DNA of 64,000 bases from GCA-002708145 sp045562755 (GCA_045562755.1 JBJKVF010000006.1:186001-250000), one strand, 5' to 3'. Counted from the stretch's first letter, positions 17,065 to 27,433 are shown. Notes: generated from the letters alone by a model not told the origin. Numbers and translations: made by a program.

Positions 17065-20000
17065 TTATTTATTTTCTATATCAATATTATATTCAAATGC
17101 ATCTTCCATATACTCACTAACAAATAAAAGTTTAGCATCTTTCACTATTTTTTTTTGGCTTTTTAAAATTTTTACATAATCTAAAATCTGAGATTTATAA
17201 CTTTCTGAAACTTTTGATAGATTGTTAAAGTTTTTCTCACTAGTTGTTTTATAATCAATAATTGAATATGATTTATCATTATTTTCAATAAGTAAATCAA
17301 TAAAACCTTCTAAATCATAATCATCAATACGGTTAGAAACCCAAATTTCTTTATAATACTTCTTATTTTTAATACTTTTAATTAATTTTGAATTTAGCAA
17401 ATTTTTGCATAAAAAAACAACCTTAGATTTTTCAGATACTATATCATTTCTATCACAATAAATTTCAGCAATATTTTCTAATTTTTTCATATCATTAAAA
17501 TCAATGTTTTTCATTATTTCATGAACAGCTTTACCTATTATTGAATTTTTAGAATACACATAATCATCAGATGGATTTTTATAACCATAATCTTGAGATT
17601 TTGAAACTATATAATCCAATTGAGTATTTATATAATCCCTATCATGAATAGAAAACTCAATATTATTATTTGACTTAGTAATCTTAGAATTAATTATATT
17701 TGTTGACTTAAATAATTCTAAAAAGCTATTTTTAAAATCTATATTTTTTATTATTTTGGAAACTTCGTAAGGTAAATCATAAATAGAAGATTTTGTTTGC
17801 TTGAAAAAATTAAATATAAATAAAAAATCTTCTGATCTTGTAAGTGCAACATAAAGTTTTCTTATATTTTCTGAGTATTTATTTTCCTGCTCTTTTTGAT
17901 ACATTTGCTCATAATGTTTCATCTGTAAATTAGGGGATAATCTATAAGTAAAATCACCTTCTTCTACAATTAGATTATCAGCGTTGAGTGAGTCGTAACT
18001 ATTACCACGACTTTTTGAAGGGATTCCAAACATTAATACTATTGGAAATTCTCTTCCTTTTGATTCATGTATAGTCATGATATTTATTTTATTTAAGTTA
18101 CTATCATGTATATTTTTTAATTTAATGAGTTTATCATTTTCAAAAAATTTAATTAAAGATTTTATAGGTAAAATTTTACCCGAATCAAAGTCCATAAAAA
18201 CTTGCATTTTAATATACTCTAAATATGCAAGCTCATTTTCATAATCATCAGAGAGTGATATTTTGTTAACTAGGTCTGTTGCAATCTCAAATTTATCAAA
18301 AATTATTGATAAGGGAAGCTTATGAATCAATTGGTTAAGTTCATTTAATTTGACTAATGATTCAAATACATTTTTGTTGTTTTTAGAAATATCAATATTT
18401 GAAAAATCAAGTAATTTATAATTAAGAGTATTATTTTTTAATCTCCAATTATATATATCATCATCAGAACAGCCCCACGCAAAGGATTTCAAAGCTGACA
18501 ATATAGATATTTCATCATTAGAATCGTAAATTGCTTTAAAATTCATCTTTAGTAGATGAAAAATATTAGATTCAATTAAATAATTATCACCAGATATAAG
18601 ATATGGAATTTTTTTTTGTTTAAATATTTCAGATAATAACTCAGAGTCTTTATTTCTATTAACAAGCACACAAATATCACCAATATTTGCTATCCTACCT
18701 AGACTAGGTAATCTCATATTACCATCATGAATAAACTTAACTAAACTTGAAATCTTTTCAGCAGTATTTTCTCTCAATAAAGTAATACTTTTTTCCTCTG
18801 TAATTTCTTCATCATAAAAAACTGAACTAAATTCTTGCGAATAATCTTTATTAAATATCATTTGTTCGTACTGAATATTTGTATTTTCAAATAATTTTCC
18901 AAATAAATCATTAACAAAGTTGATAATATTTTTATCAGACCTGTAATTAATTTTTAATGATTCATTATCAATATTAATTTTTTCTAAATATTTCTGTAGT
19001 TTATTAATATCAGCTCTTCTAAAACTATATATTGACTGCTTTTCATCTCCTACAATAAATAGTGAACCTGATTGAATATTATTCTCACCATCTTTTATGA
19101 GATTCGTTGTAATTTGCATCTGAAAAGGATCAGTATCTTGAAACTCGTCTATGAAAATATAATCATATTTCCCTATAAAAAAGTCTAAATTATTTCCATC
19201 ACTTAAGATTTCTTTAGCTATAAATATTTGATCATCAAAATTTATTGTGCCTTGAGACTTTCTAAACTTATAAAAATCTTTTACATATTGAAATAAATAC
19301 TTAGAAAATTTTATTAACAAATCATCAATAATTTCATTTCGTAATTCTTGAAAATGGAAATTAAGCTTTTTTAAATTATCCTTTATAAAACTTAAGTTTG
19401 AATCATATGATGCATTTTTTGTTTTCCAGTTGTCTTTTTTGCCTATATTTGTCTTTAGTTTATTATTTTTTGAAAAAAAATCATATATCTCGGAAGCTGA
19501 GTTAGATCCATAATTTTTTTTCAATTCAGTAATAAAAAAGCTAAATTCATCACGTAGGTAAATATATAACTTATCATCTAATAATTTATCCCTTGAAGAA
19601 ATATTTTGTTCTGATTCTTTTAGGAAATTAATAATCTCATTGTAATAAAAATATAAATTTTCATACCTAGCATTGTAAAATAAATTTATATTATCGATTA
19701 GATTTTCTTTTTTTTTATTAAATTGATTAAACGATATTTCACCTAGATGTAAAAATTTAGAATTGAATAATGAAAAAATATCAAATATAAATTTTTCAAT
19801 CGATTTAGAAAAAAAGAACTGTAGAAAAAAAACTAAATTCGTGAAATCCTTATCATTCTGAAATTTATTATATGACCAAGATTCAAAAAACTTTTTAGAT
19901 ACATCTAGTGATTCGTTTTCTGACAATGTTCTAATAGATTTCGCCAAAGATTTATCTAAATATTTACCTTGATTTATAATTTTTAATGAAAATTCATGTA

Positions 20001-20235
20001 TAGTACCTATGAATATATCAGATAAATTTTCATAACTAGTAATCTCATTTCTTATCCTATTATTAATTTCATCAGCTGCAGAATGTGTAAATGTTATTAT
20101 CACGATCTTTTTAGGATCAACATTAGTGCTTAATAAATTATTAAGCCTTTGAATAAGTTTAGTAGTTTTACCTGTACCAGCTCCAGCTCTAGCATATATG
20201 TTTTTATCAAGGTTATCTTTTATAGTATCTGTCAT
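17065..20235 (-). CDS. addA: AddA-like UvrD/Rep helicase with PD-(D/E)XK nuclease
   Basis: A 1056-aa superfamily-1 helicase-nuclease. Walker A is A-G-A-G-T-G-K-T-T at residues 17-25, very near the N-terminus, so the usual Q-motif region upstream is short or missing. Walker B is I-F-I-D-E-F-Q-D-T-D, followed by GDEKQSIYSFRRAD and the C-terminal helicase motifs NIMTIHESKGREFP and KLYVALTRSED. The C-terminal nuclease has EGFIDLLI followed by IIDYKTT (D...D-Y-K). With AddB this makes a RecBCD-type double-strand-break end processor. Its start overlaps the addB stop by 4 bases. Confidence 0.9.
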   Translation of the reverse strand: MTDTIKDNLDKNIYARAGAGTGKTTKLIQRLNNLLSTNVDPKKIVIITFTHSAADEINNRIRNEITSYENLSDIFIGTIHEFSLKIINQGKYLDKSLAKSIRTLSENESLDVSKKFFESWSYNKFQNDKDFTNLVFFLQFFFSKSIEKFIFDIFSLFNSKFLHLGEISFNQFNKKKENLIDNINLFYNARYENLYFYYNEIINFLKESEQNISSRDKLLDDKLYIYLRDEFSFFITELKKNYGSNSASEIYDFFSKNNKLKTNIGKKDNWKTKNASYDSNLSFIKDNLKKLNFHFQELRNEIIDDLLIKFSKYLFQYVKDFYKFRKSQGTINFDDQIFIAKEILSDGNNLDFFIGKYDYIFIDEFQDTDPFQMQITTNLIKDGENNIQSGSLFIVGDEKQSIYSFRRADINKLQKYLEKINIDNESLKINYRSDKNIINFVNDLFGKLFENTNIQYEQMIFNKDYSQEFSSVFYDEEITEEKSITLLRENTAEKISSLVKFIHDGNMRLPSLGRIANIGDICVLVNRNKDSELLSEIFKQKKIPYLISGDNYLIESNIFHLLKMNFKAIYDSNDEISILSALKSFAWGCSDDDIYNWRLKNNTLNYKLLDFSNIDISKNNKNVFESLVKLNELNQLIHKLPLSIIFDKFEIATDLVNKISLSDDYENELAYLEYIKMQVFMDFDSGKILPIKSLIKFFENDKLIKLKNIHDSNLNKINIMTIHESKGREFPIVLMFGIPSKSRGNSYDSLNADNLIVEEGDFTYRLSPNLQMKHYEQMYQKEQENKYSENIRKLYVALTRSEDFLFIFNFFKQTKSSIYDLPYEVSKIIKNIDFKNSFLELFKSTNIINSKITKSNNNIEFSIHDRDYINTQLDYIVSKSQDYGYKNPSDDYVYSKNSIIGKAVHEIMKNIDFNDMKKLENIAEIYCDRNDIVSEKSKVVFLCKNLLNSKLIKSIKNKKYYKEIWVSNRIDDYDLEGFIDLLIENNDKSYSIIDYKTTSEKNFNNLSKVSESYKSQILDYVKILKSQKKIVKDAKLLFVSEYMEDAFEYNIDIENK

Positions 20236-23207
20236 TTTTTATACATAGACTCTATTATATTTTTTATATCATCAGATCCTGAAAAAGAATCAATAAGAAT
20301 ATTTTTATTAATTACTTGGTTACTAAAAACTTTCTTACAAGAACAATCAAATGTTTTATGATGAACTTTACTATTAGTTGGAAAAAAATAACCATCATTA
20401 ATTTTATTTAATATTTTTGTAAGTAGGGATGAGACATCTTTTCTTAAGAATTCAAAACTAAAAATAGATTGATTTTCATTATTTACATACCAATAATGTG
20501 AATTTATATTTTTTTTTGAATACTCATTTGATAATACTGTAGAGTACAAAAATAATTGTGTAGAAAAATAATCTAAAGAGTAAAATTCATTATTATTTCT
20601 TACTTTACCTGTTTTATAATCATATAGATTAATATCTCCATTATGGCATACATCTAAACGATCAATTCTACCAGTAAAAGAGTAAATTTTATCATCAAGT
20701 AATTGTAATTTTTTCTCAAATTTAATTTCTGTTGAAGATGACATGTTATTAATCAACATCTCTTGATTAAGCCATTCTAATAATAAATTATTGATTTTAT
20801 TTTTTTCAATTTCAAATAGATGCATAGGTTTCAAGGCAATTAAGCTATTCTCTCTATCTAGTCTTATTTTAGAGAATTCAAATAATTTATTTTTATATTC
20901 TTCATAATTTTTATTTGTATTTTGCTTTTTCCAATTTATAAAAGACTCTAATATATCATGTATAAAAATTCCTAAATCTTTATTGGAAAAAAATAGTTTA
21001 CTAGTTATTTCATTTTTTGTACTAATTTTTAATATGTCATGAATAAAATAATCATATGGACACCTGATATATCTATCCAAAGAGGTAGAAGAGAAAGAAT
21101 TAATTGAATGCTTAAATTTAGAAATCAGACCTAAATTATTACTAAGAAAAGTAGAATTGTTATAATTATCTAAATAAGTACTTAAATTTTTACTTTGATC
21201 CAATAAAGTTCTTATTTTACTCTTATCATTAACCTTATGAGAGTAATTTATCCAGCTAAGTTCATAATCTTTTGAATCTATATAAATCCTATCGTCACTA
21301 ATACTAATTTTTTCTCTAGTATAGTACTCTGGTGTGTCAATAATCATTTTATAAAAGTGATTATTATTATCTATGTGAATAGATGGATTTTTTATTTTAA
21401 AAATTTCGATAAATTCATTTGATGGAGTAGATTCTACATATTTATTATTAATTCTAGATTGCGAAAAGAATATTTTTTTTGAATTACAAAGCATGTTTGC
21501 AAGAGTATGATTTCTTTCTTCTATCTTATTATCAAACATATAAACATCATCGTTATATTGGCTACTATTATTTGATGATTTCGAAGTAAAATTTTCTATA
21601 TGAGATTTTCTATTTTCAAAGTTTTGATTCATACCAATAAAAAAAACATATTCGAAAATACAGCCTTTAAAGTTATCAATATGACCTACGGCTATACCCT
21701 TACCAAGATTATCTTTTTCTGATGGGAATGAAGATAATTGTTCTAAAAACATTGTTATATGAAAAGATAGTGGAGATGGCTTATTATCTAATGAAATTTT
21801 TCTAAAAGTATCAAAGAAAAGTTGAAATCTATCATCGATATCTAAAAAAGAAAATTGTTTAAAAATTTTATTTACTAAATCAATAAATTGATTCCATGAA
21901 AAATCAGATTCTAATTTGTCATTAACAAAGATATTTTTTATATTTATAAAAAAACTTAATATATCTTGTGATATTAGTAGTTTATTTTTTTCAAATAGTT
22001 TTTTTGTTGAATCTTGACCAAAGTCCATAATATTTTTTTTATGTGTTATAAATTTATTCATTAAATCAATATACATATTTATTCTAGTTAAAGTTTCTTC
22101 TACTTCATATTCAACAAAATTAAGGTTCGCTTCATGTAAAATTTCAATGACTAAATTTGGTGAAAACTTATTATTATTTTGTATGATCTTAAGGTTAGAG
22201 TTTTCAAAAAGACTTACGATACTTTGGAAATCAAATTTAAGTAATAATAAATTAAAAAATTCATTTATAAATCTACCAAGTTCTGTTTGAGATAATACTA
22301 TCTTAGTAAATGTAGTAGCTGGTAATTCATATCTCTTACAGTTAGAAGTTACAATATTGGAATAACTCTCGTCTTCGTAAACTATTGCAATATTATTAAT
22401 ATGTATCTTTTTGTCAGTTGTTAAAATTTTTTTTATATTTCTAAATAATAATCTAATTTCATCATGAATATTAAATACTGATGAAACATCAGCAATATTT
22501 TTTGATTGTTTAGTGTTAATTTTAGAAAAATTTATTTTTTCTTTACTGATAATTTCAATATCATAAGTATTTATTTCAAATATATTATTATGATTTAATA
22601 AATAATTAAAAAGTTTTTTTTGCAGATTACTAGCATAATAAATATCAATAAAGATAATTTTCCCTAATGATGACATTTCTATTTTTTTTTCAGAAAAAAG
22701 ATGATAAAGTTCATTAGAAATTTCATCCTCATCCAAATATTTTGAAGCTTCTTTTTTATAACTTTTATATGCATATAAAACTTGAGAAAAAAAATTATTC
22801 GAGTTTTTTATTAATTTATCTACTGATTCTAAATCCATCCTTTGTAATTCAAAAAACAAATAATAAAATTCTGAAATATTTTCATAGTTATTTGTATCAA
22901 TAGAAGATTTAAGGTACTTAGAATTACTTATTGATCTATAAATTAAATCTTTAGATATTGTTTGATTAATAAATTTTTTACTTATTTTTTTATGCTTAGA
23001 ATAAATATCGTATAAAAAATTCTTATAACTAACTAAGTTCACATTAAATAAACCCATTGATGACAAGTATCTACGCAAATAAAAATTAGAAATATTAGTA
23101 GGAGTAACTATAGAAATAGCTTCCGTATAATCGCTAGATCTTATCTCATTAATTATATTTTTCAATAATCCTATGTGTTTATCTGTAATAACCTGAGACA
23201 TATACAA
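20232..23207 (-). CDS. addB: AddB-like helicase-nuclease subunit
   Basis: A 991-aa AddB/RexB-type partner of the downstream AddA. There is no intact Walker A (the N-terminus has IVTPTNISNFYLRR), which marks the inactivated-helicase or scanning subunit. The C-terminal PD-(D/E)XK nuclease is intact: FTGRIDRLDV, then LYDYKTGKV. AddB proteins usually carry four Cys for a 4Fe-4S pin around the nuclease; here only RCPYDYF and a C-S-C pair near residue 960 are visible, so the cluster looks incomplete. It is divergent from msrA and first in the addBA pair. Confidence 0.85.
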   Translation of the reverse strand: MYMSQVITDKHIGLLKNIINEIRSSDYTEAISIVTPTNISNFYLRRYLSSMGLFNVNLVSYKNFLYDIYSKHKKISKKFINQTISKDLIYRSISNSKYLKSSIDTNNYENISEFYYLFFELQRMDLESVDKLIKNSNNFFSQVLYAYKSYKKEASKYLDEDEISNELYHLFSEKKIEMSSLGKIIFIDIYYASNLQKKLFNYLLNHNNIFEINTYDIEIISKEKINFSKINTKQSKNIADVSSVFNIHDEIRLLFRNIKKILTTDKKIHINNIAIVYEDESYSNIVTSNCKRYELPATTFTKIVLSQTELGRFINEFFNLLLLKFDFQSIVSLFENSNLKIIQNNNKFSPNLVIEILHEANLNFVEYEVEETLTRINMYIDLMNKFITHKKNIMDFGQDSTKKLFEKNKLLISQDILSFFINIKNIFVNDKLESDFSWNQFIDLVNKIFKQFSFLDIDDRFQLFFDTFRKISLDNKPSPLSFHITMFLEQLSSFPSEKDNLGKGIAVGHIDNFKGCIFEYVFFIGMNQNFENRKSHIENFTSKSSNNSSQYNDDVYMFDNKIEERNHTLANMLCNSKKIFFSQSRINNKYVESTPSNEFIEIFKIKNPSIHIDNNNHFYKMIIDTPEYYTREKISISDDRIYIDSKDYELSWINYSHKVNDKSKIRTLLDQSKNLSTYLDNYNNSTFLSNNLGLISKFKHSINSFSSTSLDRYIRCPYDYFIHDILKISTKNEITSKLFFSNKDLGIFIHDILESFINWKKQNTNKNYEEYKNKLFEFSKIRLDRENSLIALKPMHLFEIEKNKINNLLLEWLNQEMLINNMSSSTEIKFEKKLQLLDDKIYSFTGRIDRLDVCHNGDINLYDYKTGKVRNNNEFYSLDYFSTQLFLYSTVLSNEYSKKNINSHYWYVNNENQSIFSFEFLRKDVSSLLTKILNKINDGYFFPTNSKVHHKTFDCSCKKVFSNQVINKNILIDSFSGSDDIKNIIESMYKK

Positions 23208-23271
23208 ATATTATCATGTTTTTTGAGAATTTATAATTTAAATTTTAAAAAAAATGTTATTATAAAATACA

Positions 23272-23826
23272 ATGAACCATTATATAAATAATATTAATTT
23301 ATACCCACCATATCCAGAAGATAACAAAATGATAATATTTGGAATGGGTTGTTTTTGGGGTGCAGAAAGATTATTTTGGGAAATTGAAGGTGTATATGTC
23401 ACTTTAGTTGGTTATTCTGGTGGTTCTAAAGAAAATCCATCTTACGCAGAGGTATGCTCTGGAATTACTAATCATGCTGAGGTTGTATTAGTGGTATATA
23501 ACCCTAAAATCATAAGCCTAGAAGATCTACTGAAAGTTTTTTGGGAAAATCATGACCCAACACAATATATGAGGCAAGGAAATGATATTGGCAGTCAATA
23601 TCGAAGTATTATTTATACATATAATAATGAAGAATATGATCTTTGCAATAAAAGTAAATCTAAATATCAAAACATACTAAGCAAAGTTGGTTATGGTGAA
23701 ATCAAGACAGAAATAGAACACCACAAAAATTTTTATATAGCAGAAGAATATCATCAACAATATCTTGCAAAAATACCAAACGGTTACTGTAATCATGGCT
23801 TTTGTCAAGCAGAATATAAAAAGTAA
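23272..23826 (+). CDS. msrA: Peptide-methionine (S)-S-oxide reductase MsrA
   Basis: A 184-aa MsrA. The active-site motif is G-C27-F-W-G-A-E, followed by VGYSGG and the family segments NHAEVV, HDPTQ and GSQYRS. The C-terminus has G-Y-C-N-H-G-F-C that can serve as resolving cysteines. It repairs oxidised methionine in the cytoplasm. A TATAAA at 23261-23266 sits only five bases before the ATG, so the transcript could be nearly leaderless; no Shine-Dalgarno is seen. It is 9 bases upstream of the next gene. Confidence 0.95.
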   Translation: MNHYINNINLYPPYPEDNKMIIFGMGCFWGAERLFWEIEGVYVTLVGYSGGSKENPSYAEVCSGITNHAEVVLVVYNPKIISLEDLLKVFWENHDPTQYMRQGNDIGSQYRSIIYTYNNEEYDLCNKSKSKYQNILSKVGYGEIKTEIEHHKNFYIAEEYHQQYLAKIPNGYCNHGFCQAEYKK

Positions 23827-23835
23827 ATTGATTTC

Positions 23836-24807
23836 ATGGGAAAAAATATAAATAGCATATTACCAAACCTAATTATGGGGCTACATCCTTTTGATGGAGT
23901 TTCTTATAAAAATGAAAAAATTGATAAAAAAAATTTAGATTTATTCCAAACCACTTCTTCAGTTTCAAAAGTATATGAATATGTTATAAAAAAATATAAT
24001 CTCTCAATGGCCCAAATTGATCATATGAATCCTGTATTAAATAGACAACATATTCAAGCTTTACAAGAAGCAGAAAAAAAAACTAAGAAGATAATCAACC
24101 TATTAGCATACTTACTAATACCAATTAAATATGAAAATAAAATAATATCCTATAGCAAAAGAAGCCATGCAACTCTTTATGATGCAGATATTAATCATAT
24201 AGGTTATGAAAAATATACGAATAAAATATATAAAGATGAAATATTAAAATATAATTTGGATGGTGATTATAATAATCTAATAACGAATGAAAATACTAAA
24301 CCATACTCTCAAAAAGAATCTGAAAAGTTTACTATAGATTACAATCTACTTGAACAATATATAGGATTTTTTGCTGGTTGTGACATATTAATTGCTGACC
24401 CTGGAGCAGAAATAGATTTATTAGCAATTACTGGAAGATTCGATCTTATAAAAGAATATATTAATTTCTTAAGAAAAAAATTCAAAATAGTAATTACAAG
24501 TGTTCATCATGCAGGTATAACTATCCCTCTATTAGAAGAAAATAATATAGATGTGGATGGATATCTTACTCCCACAAATAAGTTAGGAATGATGATGTTC
24601 CCAAACAAAGAAACAGCTGAGTTTGCAGTTCGGAATACAAACAAAACTATTATAGGTATGAAACCGCTTGCAGGTGGACGATTTCTAGGAGAGCAAGCAT
24701 TTGAATATGTTTTTGACAAACTAAAAATTAATTCATGTATGTTTGGAATGGGAACAATAGAACAAACAGACAGTACTATAAAATCAGCTTTAAACGTGAT
24801 AAAGTAA
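23836..24807 (+). CDS. Uncharacterised protein, possible TIM-barrel fold
   Basis: A 323-aa protein not assigned to a named family. It begins PNLIMGLHPFDGVSY and has later segments ILIADPGAEIDLL, VITSVHHAGITIPLL, YLTPTNKLGMMMFP and IIGMKPLAGGRFL, with a C-terminal MFGMGTIEQTDSTIKSAL. The alternating beta-strand/helix pattern, and a final strand resembling the end of aldo/keto reductases, suggest a TIM barrel. No catalytic set was identified with confidence. It follows msrA by 9 bases and converges with the antiporter, so it is probably co-transcribed with msrA. Confidence 0.6.
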   Translation: MGKNINSILPNLIMGLHPFDGVSYKNEKIDKKNLDLFQTTSSVSKVYEYVIKKYNLSMAQIDHMNPVLNRQHIQALQEAEKKTKKIINLLAYLLIPIKYENKIISYSKRSHATLYDADINHIGYEKYTNKIYKDEILKYNLDGDYNNLITNENTKPYSQKESEKFTIDYNLLEQYIGFFAGCDILIADPGAEIDLLAITGRFDLIKEYINFLRKKFKIVITSVHHAGITIPLLEENNIDVDGYLTPTNKLGMMMFPNKETAEFAVRNTNKTIIGMKPLAGGRFLGEQAFEYVFDKLKINSCMFGMGTIEQTDSTIKSALNVIK

Positions 24808-24809
24808 TA

Positions 24810-26102
24810 TCATTTTTTTACACCATCACCTGACTTAAAAGCTGATTTCAATAATATTGGAGCAATGATTGTAGTTATAACAGTCATAACTATTGATGCA
24901 CCAAAAATTGTCTGATCAATTATTCCAGCTGAAAGACCTATTCCAGCGATAATTAATGCAACTTCACCTCTTGGTAACATGCCTAAAGCAATTCTGTAAG
25001 ATCCTTTCTTTGTAAAACCTACAAATAAGGCAGGAAATCCGGATCCAAACATCTTACTAAAAATTGCAAAAATGGTTAAGATAACTGTAAAAATAATTGC
25101 CGATGATAAGGAAACGTTCGGATCACTACCAAATGCTGAAAAATCAACTTGCATTCCTATAACTACAAAAAATATTGGAACAAGAAAATCATTTATTGAT
25201 TTCATAGGTTTTTCTACATGGTGCATCAAATCTGTGTCTGACAAAGCTAAGCCCATAGTATATGCTCCTATTATCATAGCTAAACCAAAATAAATTTCAG
25301 CAACAGCTGCAGCAAGTAATGCCAAAGCTAAAACTATAGCTATAGTGGCACCTTGTACATTAAACCACATAATAACCCTAGATATATATTTTGCCAAGAG
25401 TGATCCAAAAAACATTAGTCCTAACCAAAATCCAAGAGCTTTAAAGAGTATAGTTATTATTGAACCAAGAGTAACATTACCGTCTGCTGATATACCTACA
25501 ACAACTGCTAATATAACTATTCCTAAAACATCATCAACTACAGCTGCCGCTAAAACTGTTACTCCTTCAGGTGATGAAAGTTTTCCCATATCAGTTAGTA
25601 CTCTAGCAGATATTCCTACAGACGTAGCTGTCATAATTGCACCAACAAAAAGAGCAGGAATCAAATCATTTATAGAATCAAAGGAAGCAAAATCAAGAAA
25701 AATAGTTGCAAAGAATCCTAATAGAAAAGGAAGTAATACACCTCCTAATGCAACAGCAGATGCTGGTCTAATATATTGAAAGAATTTTTTACGATCAGTC
25801 TCTAATCCAACTTCGAATAACAGGATTACTGCAGCCATTTGTGCTATAAAAAATAATTGAGGCTCTACTGGAAGTACTGAATGGCCATCATCAAAAATCT
25901 CAAAAATTGGTTTAGAACCAAACCAATGAACTCCACCCAAGAGGTAGGGTGAAATTAAGATACCCGAAATTAATTCACCTAAAACAGGAGGAATTTTTAA
26001 ATATCTTTCAGAAATTTCACCCGCTATTTTAGCCACAAATAAAATTATAGCTAGTAAGAAAATAATATGTGCTACAATCTCCAATGGGCTTTCATGTGAC
26101 AT
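24810..26102 (-). CDS. CPA2-type cation:proton antiporter (KefB-like)
   Basis: A 430-aa membrane protein with about 12-13 helices, matching the Na+/H+ exchanger domain of the CPA2 family. Typical segments: PPVLGELISGILISP in the first helices, LLFEVGLETD, TATSVGISARVLTDMG and VDDVLGI (the DD/ND ion site in helix 5), and MLPRGEVALI near the end. There is no C-terminal TrkA-N domain, so it is the short, membrane-only form. It likely exchanges Na+ or K+ for protons. It lies downstream of truB in the same orientation, 15 bases after its own start from the truB stop. Confidence 0.9.
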   Translation of the reverse strand: MSHESPLEIVAHIIFLLAIILFVAKIAGEISERYLKIPPVLGELISGILISPYLLGGVHWFGSKPIFEIFDDGHSVLPVEPQLFFIAQMAAVILLFEVGLETDRKKFFQYIRPASAVALGGVLLPFLLGFFATIFLDFASFDSINDLIPALFVGAIMTATSVGISARVLTDMGKLSSPEGVTVLAAAVVDDVLGIVILAVVVGISADGNVTLGSIITILFKALGFWLGLMFFGSLLAKYISRVIMWFNVQGATIAIVLALALLAAAVAEIYFGLAMIIGAYTMGLALSDTDLMHHVEKPMKSINDFLVPIFFVVIGMQVDFSAFGSDPNVSLSSAIIFTVILTIFAIFSKMFGSGFPALFVGFTKKGSYRIALGMLPRGEVALIIAGIGLSAGIIDQTIFGASIVMTVITTIIAPILLKSAFKSGDGVKK

Positions 26103-26117
26103 TTTATAAAATCCTTC

Positions 26118-27035
26118 TTATATATTTAAAATCTTTTTAGGCTTTAATTCTAAATGTTTTTTTGAAAAAGTTAATAATCCAATCATTATATTTTCTTCAG
26201 AATATGCAATAATTTCCTCATTATCATTATATAATTCAAATTCATTGATACCATTCAATGAGATTTTTTGGCCTGTACGAATTTGCTTTTCTTGATGGAG
26301 ATTTACATGAATATGTCTTAGATGGCTTAGAGTATAATCTATTGGTATTATATATTTCATAACTTCATTAGTATTAACATAATAAATTAATTCATCAATG
26401 CTTACAGAGTCTTTTTTTTGAAATACTCCTGCTTGTGTTCTTTCAAGACTAACTAAATGAGCAAAAGTTCCTAATCTTTCACCAATATCATTTGCAAAAC
26501 TTCTTACATAAAAACCATGAGAGCAATTTATTTCAATTGTTACTAAAGGACCAGCAAATTCAATCAATTGAATTTTATTAATATTAACGTTACGAGGTTT
26601 TCTTTTTATAATAATTCCTTCTCTAGCTAACTTATATAAAGGTTTACCATTATGCTTTAGAGCTGAATACATTGGCGGAATTTGAGTAAGTGTACCCTTA
26701 AATTCCTCAAGAGTCTTAAGTAAAAAGCCCTTATCTACAGATGAGTATCCATTTGTATTAGTAATACTTCCTTCAGAATCATATGTGTCCGTTGCCTCCC
26801 CAAGTTTAATGGTTGCTCTATAGCTTTTAGTACCAAATAGTATATATTCCGAAAACTTGGTAGCTGCATTTATACAAATAGGTAAAACACCCGTAGCAAG
26901 AGGATCAAGAGTTCCTCCGTGTCCAATTTTTTTTATTCCTAATAGACCTTTTAATTTTCTAACTACATCATTTGATGTCCAATCAATTGATTTATCAATA
27001 TTAATATAACCACTTATATTATCTAGATAGGTCAA
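26118..27035 (-). CDS. truB: tRNA pseudouridine(55) synthase TruB
   Basis: A 305-aa TruB. It begins GYINIDKSIDWTSNDVVRKL and carries KKIGHGGTLDPLATGVLP with the catalytic Asp in T-L-D-P. The Y-x-A-T-I-K-L-G and GFYVRSFANDIG segments are also typical. It makes pseudouridine 55 in the T-loop of tRNAs. It follows rbfA by 4 bases, in the common nusA-infB-rbfA-truB order. Confidence 0.96.
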   Translation of the reverse strand: MTYLDNISGYINIDKSIDWTSNDVVRKLKGLLGIKKIGHGGTLDPLATGVLPICINAATKFSEYILFGTKSYRATIKLGEATDTYDSEGSITNTNGYSSVDKGFLLKTLEEFKGTLTQIPPMYSALKHNGKPLYKLAREGIIIKRKPRNVNINKIQLIEFAGPLVTIEINCSHGFYVRSFANDIGERLGTFAHLVSLERTQAGVFQKKDSVSIDELIYYVNTNEVMKYIIPIDYTLSHLRHIHVNLHQEKQIRTGQKISLNGINEFELYNDNEEIIAYSEENIMIGLLTFSKKHLELKPKKILNI

Positions 27036-27039
27036 TTAA

Positions 27040-27411
27040 CTAACTAGTGAAAGATGATTTATTTTTATCTTGGTTGATTACATTGTCGATTAATTCATTC
27101 ATTTCAGAAGAATAAATCAGATCATTGTCAAGAAAAAAATTCAACTTAGGTATTTTTCTTATTTTAATTTTTTTTGATAATAATATTCTAAGTCTATTTG
27201 ATGCAGAATATAATGCATCCATACTAGAAACTCTTTCCGTTTCCTCACCAAAAATAGAAACATATATTTTAGCATTAGAAAGATCTGGGCTAGTATCTAC
27301 ATTAGTAATAGATGTCATTATAGATAATCTAGGATCATTAATATCCTCTGAAATTAGAGTTCCTAACTCTTTTCTAATTGTAAAGTTAATTCTTTCAATG
27401 CGTTTAGACAT
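27040..27411 (-). CDS. rbfA: 30S ribosome-binding factor RbfA
   Basis: A 123-aa RbfA, a KH-like protein that helps mature the small ribosomal subunit and the 16S 5' end. It starts MSKRIERINFTIRKELG and has DPRLSIMTSITNVDTSPDLSNAKIYVS and the ILLSKKIKIRKIPKLNFFLD core. It sits 22 bases after infB and 4 bases before truB, in one operon. Confidence 0.95.
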   Translation of the reverse strand: MSKRIERINFTIRKELGTLISEDINDPRLSIMTSITNVDTSPDLSNAKIYVSIFGEETERVSSMDALYSASNRLRILLSKKIKIRKIPKLNFFLDNDLIYSSEMNELIDNVINQDKNKSSFTS

Positions 27412-27433
27412 ATTATTTATAAGGTTTTAATTT

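Noticed and set aside
17065..23207. Possible phage or defence helicase-nuclease system
   Set aside because: The two large proteins match AddA and AddB in order, motif set and overlap, so the housekeeping repair complex is the simpler call.
25345..25779. 144-aa plus-strand frame within the antiporter region
   Set aside because: It lies fully antisense to the CPA2 antiporter gene, has biased shadow composition and no ribosome site.
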